A DNA stretch of 64,000 bases, from positions 22,872 through 86,871 of the forward strand of contig QPMI01000091.1 of the NCBI GenBank assembly GCA_004431415.1. The letters run 5' to 3'. Shown in pieces: positions 47,038-55,959 of this stretch (its first letter is position 1; each line of letters opens with the position of its first letter). Below the pieces are notes generated by a model that had not been told where the DNA came from, searched no databases, and was given only the letters and a program-made list of their open reading frames with translations. Source of the stretch: Cyanophora paradoxa. Taxonomy: Eukaryota > Glaucocystophyceae > Cyanophorales > Cyanophoraceae. A program made the translations under genes and the position numbers.

Positions 47038-47289
47038 TTACTGAGATTTTACGTTTTGTTTTGTGTGGTTACTGTGAATGGTTTGTTTTTTATTTGTTAC
47101 TGGCTTGTGTTTCTCACAATAAACTTGATACATTTCCCTCTCATCATTAAAGAAATCATGGACTTCCCATACTGTGTGACATCCACATTCCTTAACATCT
47201 CTTTGGCGCTTTTCCCAAGCCATTGGTATATGTTTGTGTTTAATAACTTTTAAGCATGTTAAAAAAGCAATCAAATTTTTGTAATTCAT
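47038..47289 (-). CDS. Small Cys/His-containing viral ORF at the inner edge of the right repeat
   Basis: About 83 residues from an ATG at 47289 (MNYKNLIAFLTCLKVIKHKH). It contains CGCHTVWEVHDFF and YQVYCEKHKPV, so C-x-C-H plus C-x-x-H could bind one zinc. Its 3' end runs into a partial copy of the repeat unit (TTACTGAGGCTTACTGAGAT at 47028-47050). The ATG lies inside the inverted repeat's inner edge. Short, but codon use fits the element. Confidence 0.45.
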   Translation of the reverse strand: MNYKNLIAFLTCLKVIKHKHIPMAWEKRQRDVKECGCHTVWEVHDFFNDEREMYQVYCEKHKPVTNKKQTIHSNHTKQNVKSQ

Positions 47290-49555
47290 GGGAGACACGG
47301 CGGATAAAAAGGATATAACTTCGATTAAATATAATTAATCGAGATTATGATATAACTTCGATAAATAAGATTTAAGATATAACCACGGAGCACGCCGGGA
47401 GCGTAGAGTAGGGCGCGCGGGATAGCGGCGACCGGTGGGCCCCCGCAGAGACTCCGCAGCGTGTCCGAAAACCTCCCCAAGCCGCCACGCCTCCCAGGGA
47501 GCAAGCGTATCGGTTCTCGCATTCCGCGCGCCAGCAGTCGCTGCCGGCCTTCAGCCCTAGTCGCAGGTAGCTCAGTGTGCGATCGAACAGCCGTCCAGCC
47601 GGCCCCGCTCGCCCGATCGGGAGCGCGGCCCGATCGGGAGCGCGGCCCTCGCGTACGCGAACTGGGCAAGGGTCGCCAACCGCGGCCACCAGGACGCTAT
47701 CCCCTCGCTCTTAACTGCTCTTCATAGGCACCGATGCTCTGCGCTCCGTCGATCACGGGCTCGGGCTCACGCTTTCCACTCGGCAGCTTCGTGCACGCGG
47801 GCGCGCGCAGGCGTACGCGAGGGCGATCATCGACACCGGGCTTCGATACCGCCAGGGAGCCGCCTGCGCTGCCCCCGCGCGCTGCCCCACCGCCCCGTGG
47901 CACAGCCGCCCTGTCCGCACTAGCTATAGCACTTCAGCCAGATCTAGCGACCGCGGCGCCGGCCGCCGCTTAGAGACTGGAGACGTCGCTTAGGCCCTCA
48001 GCGCGCAGCCGAGTACGCCCTCATAGCTGCACGACTGCATCGATATCGTTACTTTTAAGCCATGAATACCGCTCGCCGTCCCATGTCTGCGCATGCGACG
48101 ACGTGGCCTGCCCCGACGGCGCTCGGCCTGCCCTCGCGGGGCGCTGTGCAAATGCCGTCCCGGGCGGCCCGTCGAGCGGCCAGGAAGAGACATGGCGCCT
48201 TTTAGTTTTGCTGCACTGGCAGCGTGCCTGCGCCACCGTTTCTCGCTTTTCCGCCGGCGCCGGGCCGCCATGGCGCGCGCGCGCCTCACTCTCCGCGCCC
48301 CAGGCCTCAGGTTCTTGCTCCATTGATCCACCCCCGCCCCCGCCCCGCCCCCGCCCCCGGCCCCTGTCGCCCGGCCCTCCCTGCCAGGCGGCGACCCGGG
48401 CTCTGGTCCACCTCCTCTCGGGCCCTGCGAATGCGGCGACCCCCCCCCCCTCCCCGGCATGTCCGTGGCCACGGCCGCGGCCCCCGCCCTCCTGACCCTC
48501 CCGATCCCCGCGCCCGCGGTGTGCGGCAGCGCGACCCGTGGCCGCGCCGGCGGCGGCCACGGGGTGGGCCTCCCACCTTGACGACGGCGAACACTAGCAG
48601 AGACGGCCCCTGCGGCCGGGCGTCCTCATTTCCTTTTTGTATTCGGGCCTTCCCCTCCCTTCCTCCGTTCCGTTCCGTTCCTCAGCTAGCTATAGCGCCG
48701 CTAGCAGTACCTATTATGTAGAGCCCCATCGAAGTTTTAGATGAGCACGTCGACTACAAACTCATGTACATAGCCGTAGGGACCAGCCAGTGCTTATTTT
48801 CGGTCGATGTCCCACCTCGCCTCAACGACCACTAGTCTTTCCAGACGCCGCTCTAGCATTCCGGAGACGAGCACCTGGCGCCCGTTAGGGGCGTCAGCTC
48901 TACGTATACTCGCCGCGTGGCGGACTAGGCTCGCGGGGCGGCCCCTGGCTGCCCTGACGCACCAGCCCTCTAGAGGGCGTCCCATGCCCCGACGGGTCCG
49001 GTCCGGCACGCTCTTGTATATGCATACCTCGTAGATCTCCGACATCGCCTCAGTTCATGATCATGATCATCCGTGCAATCGGTTTTCCACATCGGCTTCT
49101 AGCACTACCACTTGTACATATACCTCTTCATAGTGGCCCCGCGCCCCCGCTGTCCGGGGCGGGCGCCAGTAGAGTAGCACGCCTCGGTCACGTAGATAGA
49201 GGTGTGCTTGAATAACGCAAACGACCCCGGCGGGGTCCCCTCCTGGAACTTCGATTAATTCGATTTTTGTTACTGAGGCTTACTGAGATTTAGTGAGATT
49301 TGGAATTGGGTTACTGTGAATGGTTTGTTTTTCTTGGGAATTGTTTTGGAGACACGGCGCATAAAAAAGATATAACTTCGATAAGATATAATTAATCGAG
49401 ATTATGATATAACTTCGATTAATTCAATTTTGGTTACTGAGGCTTACTGAGATTTACTGATATTCAAGATTGGGTTACTGGGAATGGTTTGTTTTCTGAT
49501 TTGTTTTTGATTTTTTCGCGGGTATTTTTTTGGAGACACGGCGCAGTGCTGAGCT
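47286..49555. repeat. Right terminal inverted repeat, split by an insertion
   Basis: The inner piece, 47286-47383, and the outer piece, 49250-49555, together match the reverse complement of the left repeat (35895-36298). The break falls in GATATAAC|TTCGATT. The two sides differ from the left copy by almost nothing over the parts read, implying recent integration or gene conversion. Confidence 0.93.
47384..49246. mobile_element. GC-rich 1.86-kb insertion inside the right inverted repeat
   Basis: 1,863 bp of GC-rich sequence interrupts the AT-rich repeat. AAC occurs directly on both sides (47381-47383 and 49247-49249), consistent with a 3-bp target duplication. The left end reads CACGGAGCACGCCGGGAGCG; the right end reads CCCCGGCGGGGTCCCCTCCTGG with a 15-bp perfect hairpin, GACCCCGGCGGGGTC. 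No clear terminal inverted repeats. Possible leftward ORFs lie at 48560-48021 and 49045-48794 (MSEIYEVCIYKSVPDRTRRG), but no transposase, reverse transcriptase or recombinase was recognised. It is probably a non-autonomous element of host origin. It must have arrived after the virus. Confidence 0.8.
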
Positions 49556-49561
49556 TCCACG
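49556..49561. repeat. Right target-site duplication (TCCACG)
   Basis: Direct copy of the hexamer at 35889-35894, adjoining the outer end of the right inverted repeat. Confidence 0.9.
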
Positions 49562-49771
49562 TGCACGCAGAACAACGGCTGCAGCTGCGCTACGAGGCTA
49601 TACAGTATGTGTACATGTGTGTACAGCCGTAACCTGCTATCCTTGCCCATTCAGAGCCTGGTTCATACTATGAGACTATGGCAGACTAGACTAGTTTTGA
49701 TTTACACTAATAACACGCAGTAGCCTCGCCCCCCTCCCCTACCGTCGTACCCCCTTTCCATCTGCTCTGTG

Positions 49772-50382
49772 CTATTCTGGACCTGTGCTGTTCGAAGCTT
49801 CGTGTGCCGAACTTTGCCCGTCGCGCCCCTCGGCGAGGGCGTCGTCCTGCACCAGCGGCTGCTGCTGCTGCTGCTGCGGGGCCCCCGCGGACGCCTCCGC
49901 CGCCACCCGCGCCCGCGTCCGCTTCCGCGAGCCGGCGACCTTCCCCTCCCAGGTCGCGGGGCCGCCGGCGGCGTCGGGGGGAAAGGCCTGCGGGGCGGGG
50001 CTGGGGCGGGGCGGCGGGCGGGGCGGGCTCGGGAGGCCGAGGGCGCGGGCGGCCTGGAGGGGCCCGAGGTCGGCGACGAGGGCGGGGTCGGCCCCCGCGG
50101 CGAGGAGGCCCTCCACCGCCCGCCCCTCCTCGAACGCCAGCACCTCCTCCTCCGTCGCCGCCCCCGCCGCCCGCCACAGCGCCGTCTCCACCGCGCGCCG
50201 CCACCGCTCCCGCGCGGCGCAGTGGCGCTGGAAGGAGGGCGGCCCCTCGAAGCGCGCCAGCTCCTGCTGCCGCCTCCGGTTCCGCTCCGGCACCGCCATC
50301 GCCACCGCCACCGGCACCGGCACCGGCGACGGCAGCTCCGGCGGCGGGGGCGGGCCTCGGCCTCGTCCTCGGCCTCGGGCGG

Positions 50383-50414
<32 letters not shown>

Positions 50415-52018
50415 GGGCCTCCTGGGCGCGCGCGAGGCGGCGCAGCTGGGTGGGGCGTCGGGGCGGGGGGCGGGGGCGCGGGGGGGTGGCGGCGGGGGCG
50501 CGCCTCGGCGAAGTCGAGGATGGCGTCCAGGTGGGGCACCACCGTGCCCCCCTCCACGCTCTCCGCCCACGGCAGGCCCTCCTTCCCCACCCGCGCCACC
50601 GCCTGCCCCACGCACCGCCCCTCAGCCTTCGCTGCCGGCGGGCAGGAGCGGGCGGGGGCGGGGCGCCTGTCGCAGCTCGTAGTAGCGGTCGCCGACGGCG
50701 CGCGGGGAGATGCCGCCCAGCGCGACGCAGACCTGCCGACCCGGCTCGCTCTCCGCTCTTCGCGGGGCGGGGCGCAGGGGAGCGGGGCGGTGCGGGGCGC
50801 CTTGGCGATGATCTGCTTGCGTTGAGGGACGGTAAGGGTCAGGCGGGGACCCTCCGGGGCGGCGGAGGCGGCGCTCCCCGCCTCGCGCCACTCCTCCTCG
50901 TCCGTCTCCGCCGCCTGGCCCGCCTCCCCCGCCCCCGTCGCCGCCTCGGCCCCCGCCTCCGCCGCCAGGACGCGCCCCGCCGCCCGCGGGTTGTTCTCCA
51001 GCGCCAGCGCGATGGCCGCCCCGCAGACGAGCTGCGGCCGCCGCCCGTCCTGCACCCACATCTCCTGTGCGCCCGTTAGCGACGGGAGGCGGGCGGGGAG
51101 GCGCGCCGGGGGCACAATCGCGTGCCTTCGCAATCTCGAGGATGCGTATCGTCTGCTGCAGGACCCTGCTTCTCCTCCCTGCCGTGGCGGCGGCGCCTCA
51201 GAGAGGGGCGCGGGGGTGCGAGCGGGGCGGGGCCGGAGACCCAGGACGAGGCCCAAGTTCGAGCACGTGCGCTCGACGTAGACCACGGGCTCGTGGGCCG
51301 GCACCACGAGTTTGAACTCCTGCTGCACCGCCCCGCACATGCGGAACAAGGAGAAGACCAGCATGCCGGCCGCGTCCTGTGCCGCCGGCGGCAGGTGAGC
51401 GGGCACGCGCGCAGCGACGGCGGGCGACGCACGGCGACGTCCATGCAGGAGACGGGCGTCTCGTTCTGCCGGCATACGATGTACGTGCTGGCGGCGGCCA
51501 TGTAGTTGACCAGGCGCCGCCTCGACCAGCTGTCGCCGCAGTGAGCGCAGGAGCGCAGGCCGTTGCGAAGAAAACGTAAGCGCAAGAACACCTGGAGTCT
51601 ATGATGCGCCGCATCAGGCTGCACGCCTCCCCTTTGATGCGCCGCGAGACCCCAAGGATCGACCCTAGCTGATCTACGCGCTTTAAAGCGGCTTTCTGCG
51701 AAAGATAAGACACAGGTATCTAGTGGCAGGACGTAGAGAGCGCACCACACGCCAAGCCTGGCGCTCACACTCCGAGTGAACCCCCGGCCCGCTGAGCCGG
51801 GCACCGCGTAGGCCGCCGTTCACGTCGTTGTTCCGCACGACGGTGCCGACGCGGTTGAACTTGTCGTCAGGGCCGTTCGCTCTTTCCTTCTTGGTGAACT
51901 CGAGGCTGGCGTGCAGGACGCCCTCCTCCACGACGAGGCCGCAGCTCGAACACACACGTTCGTTCGCCTCCTGCACAATCTCGTCGTTGCAATCTGGACA
52001 TCGGTCGACCCGGGCCAT
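49772..52018 (-). CDS. BRF1: TFIIIB subunit, BRF1-like (TFIIB family)
   Basis: The ATG at 52018 opens MARVDRCPDCNDEIVQEANE, then RVCSSCGLVVEEGVLHASLE. The two CxxC pairs (CPDC, CSSC) form the N-terminal zinc ribbon. Two cyclin folds follow across several introns. The first has KRVDQLGSILGVSRRIKGEA. YMAAASTYIVCRQNETPVSC and MDVAV correspond to BRF1's [20 protein letters not shown]. The second has MLVFSLFRMCGAVQQEFKLV and PAHEPVVYVERTCSNLGL, then WVQDGRRPQLVCGAAIALAL, equal in pattern to [20 protein letters not shown]. The long Ala/Arg/Glu-rich C-terminal half (to the stop at 49772-49774) makes the protein much longer than TFIIB and fits BRF1. It helps recruit RNA polymerase III to tRNA and 5S genes. 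The gene is convergent with FAB1; the virus sits between their 3' ends. Confidence 0.85.
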
Positions 52019-52093
52019 CTCAAGCTAAGGCGCCAAGCTGTACCCTCCTCGCGCCAGCCTCAGGCAGCCTGACGCTTCCCGCAGTCGGTGGAG

Positions 52094-52365
52094 ATGAGCG
52101 CAATCGACCCTTCTCTGTCGGAGGCGGACGGGGCTCTTCACTTTGGGACCTGCCACAACGCGCGCCCGAAGAGACCGATTCAGTGCTTCGGGTGTGAGCG
52201 TTTTGGACACACTTCAAGAGAGTGCTCAGGAGCGAAGCGCTCGGCGAGGCGCCACCCCCCTCCCGCGGCCTCACGGCCGCTGGAGACGGAGGTGGGCTCC
52301 CGAGCGATAGTGCAGACGGCGCCGGCGCCGAGCCCGGCGTTGGGGGCGGTGGAGACGACCCCTGC

Positions 52366-52415
<50 letters not shown>

Positions 52416-52810
52416 CGCCGCCAGTGGCGACGGCGGTGGCGGTGACGGCGGCGATGCCGCCGGCAGCGGTGGCGACGACGGGGCCGGCTGGTCCGGGGAC
52501 GGCGTCAAAGGCGGCGAAGGCGTCGCCGGCACGGCACAAGACCACGGCCAACAAGCCGAAGGGGACTCGGGCCAGGGAATCCGGGCCCTCCGAGGACGGC
52601 TCCCCTTCGGCCGCCCTCACGAAGCGGCGAGCGATTACAGAGGAGGCGGATGAAATGGCGCTGGCGATGGAGGAGGCGGGCCTCTCCCCGGAAGAGAGGG
52701 CCCAAATGTTTCTTGCGGCCCTCCAGGCGGAGGAGACCCCGTCCCCGCCCGCCCCAACCGTTACAGAACCCTTTCTTTTGCCAGGATTGAGAGCAGGATT
52801 CTTTAGATGA
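52094..52810 (+). CDS. CCHC zinc-knuckle protein, possibly a retroelement Gag/ORF1 remnant
   Basis: Open frame from the ATG at 52094 (MSAIDPSLSEADGALHFGTC) to the TGA at 52808-52810, 238 residues. A single CCHC knuckle, CFGCERFGHTSREC, lies near residues 31-44 within a basic context (RPKRPIQ...GAKRSARR). It is followed by a run of 18 Ala, then Lys/Arg-rich and Glu-rich segments. CCHC knuckles of this type occur in retroelement Gag/ORF1 proteins and in a few cellular RNA-binding proteins. No reverse transcriptase is nearby. It starts only 75 bp from BRF1 on the opposite strand, like other divergent gene pairs here, so a cellular gene is equally possible. Confidence 0.5.
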
Positions 52811-53420
52811 GTCGGTATAGTTCTTCCTTTCTGATTGACCCTTCATCTCTTCAGAGGTTTTTGCACCTACAGCTAGCCACTGTAGGTTCTGTGCCACCGC
52901 GCTTCACAGGCTTTTCCTCTGTTCGTACACGGGTCGATCAGCTCTTTGGCCGTCTCTTGGCTAGTCGGATGCTTCTGGTATACGTAGTCACTGAGCTCTG
53001 GGCTTTACTCAGTTCCTCGGTTTCAGTCCCTCCTCGTCTACTGTACGTCATGGCGGTAGATGGCGCCACCTACGTGTCTTCATGCCGTAGGTGTCTCGAC
53101 CAGCGAGATTTAGCGCTGAGAGGATAGACTTTAAACCTGTTAGGTGTACATAGGTGGTGTACCCCTAATAGGAGCACACACACACCTGAACAGCTTCAAG
53201 GGCAGCTAGCTAGCTATAGCTACAGCTGCAGTTCATGGCGTGCAAGCCGGCACGTTTAGGCTGTTGAGCCTGCGTACGCGTGCGCTAAACCGATTCCGCT
53301 GTGGAGGCTATTCAAACTCGCTAGCGCTACGACACTACGTATACCGATTTGAGTCTATCTAGACTAATCTAGACAGACTCAGGTCTAATCTAGACTACTA
53401 AGGTCATGCGGCAGTAGGCG
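52811..53420. other. Intergenic region with no recognised gene
   Basis: Lower GC. It contains GCTAGCTAGCTATAGCTACAGCTGCAG-like palindromes near 53205-53235 and repeated TCTAGACTAATCTAGAC units near 53355-53400. An open frame at 52807-53127 has no features beyond its length. Possibly 3' sequence of the CCHC gene or transposon-derived. Confidence 0.4.
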
Positions 53421-53840
53421 CGCTACGTCCGCGCGCCTCCCAAGCCTATAGCTAGGCCTGCGGCCGCGGCCGCGGCCGCTGCCGACGCCGGCGCCGGCGC
53501 GGCGGCTCGTGCGGTCGCAGCCCCCGCGGCGTGCCTCGCGTCATTGTCCCGCACGGTCGCCGGCGGCGTGACGCTCGAGAACTCCATGTCCATCCGCTGG
53601 GCCGCCCTGAGGCTCGCCGGGGGCGTACGCGTGGGGATCCACATGGGAGGCGTGAGGTCGTAAAGCCCTGCGCCGCCCGGGCGCAGGTGTGAAGGGCGTC
53701 GAAGCGGAGACTTTGGCAGTAGAAGCGGAGACTTTGACAGTATCTTACTACTAATGCGTACCGGCGCATTGCTCTTTTGTCAAGGGCTTGGGCTTCTCAC
53801 TGCAAAAGAAGAGCCGACTGACGCCCGGGCAAGGTGAGCT

Positions 53841-54401
53841 TCAAGAAGGGCAGGAGGGAGCATTCGCGGCGGACCTCAGCGTGCTGTCACCAGCCGCCAT
53901 TTTACACTCCATCCACGCGAGAATGCGCCGGGTCCACGTGCCGTCCAACTCCTTCCGAGGCGAGGCCGGCGGCCACTCCTCTGCTGTAAGGTCTCGGTGG
54001 GGGGAAGGTTGTACGTCACCGTCTCCGCCGCGGCCGCTGCTCGTACTACTGCTACTGCTGGTACCGCTGCTGCCAGCACCCGCCCTCGAACCCGCTCCTT
54101 GTCGGTGATCTGAAAGCGTCTTCAGCTCTGCATGACGCGAAGGTCGCGGCGGGCGCACAGGCGCTGCTGGCGTGGCACCGGTCTGGCTGCATGCAGCTGA
54201 CGGGCCGGCGGTACTTGTTGTTAACGTTGTAGGCGGCGGTGCGGGCGGCGAGCGCCTGCCTGCGAGCGCTTCTGGTTCAATTGTGAGGCCGAAGGACAGA
54301 GCGTGCAAGCACGGACTCGTGGCTTCTCGTTGCGCGAGCTCAGCGAGCTCGTCAGCGGTCGGAGGAGTGAAGAATTGCGCGACGTTAGAGGCTGACAGCA
54401 C
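53841..54401 (-). CDS. Hypothetical protein, weakly supported
   Basis: An open leftward frame whose N-terminal half looks protein-like: LSASNVAQFFTPPTADELAE and LAQREATSPCLHALSFGLTI. The C-terminal half is Ser/Gly/Arg-rich and ends ANAPSCPS. An upstream exon with GGSFQELGLNSGPRKIRK (about 54540-54480) may join it through a short intron. No family was recognised. It alternates in strand with its neighbours as most genes here do. Confidence 0.3.
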   Translation of the reverse strand: MLSASNVAQFFTPPTADELAELAQREATSPCLHALSFGLTIEPEALAGRRSPPAPPPTTLTTSTAGPSAACSQTGATPAAPVRPPRPSRHAELKTLSDHRQGAGSRAGAGSSGTSSSSSTSSGRGGDGDVQPSPHRDLTAEEWPPASPRKELDGTWTRRILAWMECKMAAGDSTLRSAANAPSCPS

Positions 54402-54835
54402 CTGCTCACGTAAACGTCGAGCGTCGCTGCGCTCGCTACGCTGTCAGCGCGGCACCTTGCGGATCTTGCGCGGTCCGCTGTTCAACCCCAGTTCCTGGAA
54501 GCTGCCTCCCCCGGCCGCGGCTTCGGCGGGCGGGCAAGTGCGAGTCTGCGCTTGCCATGTTGCTACACACTTCACGGCCTACCAGTATACGTTCGTTCCT
54601 GGGAGCCGAGGTGAGGCTGATAGGCACGGCTTGAAGGCTAGCCAGGAGGCTCTACATGGGCTACCGTGATAAACAAACCGGCCGTTCCAGCAGCTCGCCG
54701 TTCCAGCAGCAGGGGGGGGGTACTGTGTCCAACTCGTCCAACTTTCCTCCAACTTTCGTCCAGCTTTCGAATTTGTCTAAAACTTTCGTCCAAACTTTAA
54801 ACCACACGCGTCTGACCCCCTGTCTGCCCACGGAG

Positions 54836-55820
54836 ATGGCTTTCCGCGCGAAACCCAGCATCTTGAATCGGCCCTTGAAGAACCCCGCGCCCAACACGCA
54901 GCTGCATGCATCAATCGATGTGCAAGCCGATCAGGAGAAAGCAAGGCTGGAGGCGCTCGCGCAGAAGAAGAAGGTATTGAAAGCCGTGTCTTTTGAAGAC
55001 GACTGCTAACTACTGCGCCCTCTTCACAACAAAGGCGATGCAAGACGAGGCCTTGAAACGCATGTTTGGTAGCTGCTTCAGCACGCGTCCAACTAGTTGC
55101 TCGTCGCTGAACCGTGTCCCGCATCCAGGCACGCCAGAGGAGAAGGCGGAGATCGCACGCCGGGAGGCACAGGAACACGAACGACACCTGCAGGTCCGTC
55201 CTCCCCTCGGTCCTTCGGGCATCTTGATCATGGGGCTGTCGGATCGTACGCGCACGCGTAGCGCTAAGTATTTTGCTGCAGATTAGGCATAGCTTGCAAG
55301 CCCAGGCCCAAGCCCAGGAGGCCAACGTCTCGGTGCGCTGGAGGCCCCCCGCAGGCTTCGCTTCGATGCTGCCGTCGTGCATTAGGACAGGAAACGGGCT
55401 GGCTGACGCCAACTGTCGGCGCAGGCTGCCATGATCTCCGCAGTCCAAGTACTTATACTGCGCGCCTCGCGCCTCGCGTCGCTTGCTGACACTGCTGTTC
55501 GCAGGCTAACCTGGACGCGGACAAGGAGAGGGAAGAGGCACGGAAACAGTATGCGCGGCAGGTGAGGAGCACAAGCGCTCGCGCGCCGACCGCAGCCTGC
55601 GGGACGCGATACGCGGCTCACCGGGGGTCATTGGCCGCCAGGTCCTGGAGGAGAACAAGCGGCTGATCGAGCTTCGCAACAAGTCTCGTGCGGAGCAGTA
55701 CCGCAGCGAACTGGAAAAAGACCGCGCCGACGCTGCGCGCCCCGAGGTGAGCAGACCTTCGCTCCCCCTTCCACGCCCGCCCAACGGTTCCGCGCAGCCC
55801 TGGAATAGGAGCCTGGTATA
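54836..55820 (+). CDS. Coiled-coil protein, unknown
   Basis: The ATG at 54836 opens MAFRAKPSILNRPLKNPAPN. Several short exons follow with consensus introns. They read DQEKARLEALAQKKK, then AMQDEALKRMFG, TPEEKAEIARREAQEHERHL Q, IRHSLQAQAQAQEANVS, ANLDADKEREEARKQYARQ and IGRQVLEENKRLIELRNKSR. The protein ends ARPEPWNRSLV at about 55820. It is almost wholly charged alpha-helix, so a coiled coil is likely. Proteins of this kind are common among flagellar and centrosomal components, but no specific family is claimed. The join near 55560-55595 is unclear and may hide a one-base error, because the next exon reads better one frame over. Confidence 0.55.
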
Positions 55821-55959
55821 GTACGAATGACGCGACCTGGTATAGTGCGTGCAGCAGCGCGCTTGTATTCAACCGCAGTGTAAAGCACCAAAACATATTT
55901 ACAAAGAGGGCGCCGTGGCGCGAGGGCGCCGTGGCGCGGAGGCGCCCGTCCGGATCCAT

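Larger units (their letters stand above)
35895..49555. mobile_element. Endogenous polinton-like virus (Polinton/virophage lineage)
   Basis: A 13.66-kb AT-rich element in a GC-rich genome (about 11.8 kb without the later 1.86-kb insertion). It has 404-bp terminal inverted repeats starting AGCTCAGC and ending GCTGAGCT, and a 6-bp target duplication. Leftward genes: integrase, polymerase-helicase, a small protein, an unknown protein and the penton. Rightward genes: major capsid protein and packaging ATPase; a small leftward ORF lies by the right repeat. The three hallmark morphogenesis genes plus integrase and protein-primed-type polymerase place it in the Polinton / polinton-like virus / virophage group. 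No cysteine protease was found. It occupies the spacer between two convergent host genes. Single-base frameshifts in at least four genes suggest either decay or assembly errors. Confidence 0.95.

Noticed and set aside
47384-49246. Helitron interpretation of the insertion (hairpin followed by CTGG at the 3' end)
   Set aside because: The left end does not start with TC, the insertion is not between A and T, and a 3-bp AAC duplication is present, none of which fits Helitrons.
52807-53127. 106-codon open frame downstream of the CCHC gene
   Set aside because: No conserved features, begins within the previous stop region and lies in low-GC spacer; treated as non-coding.
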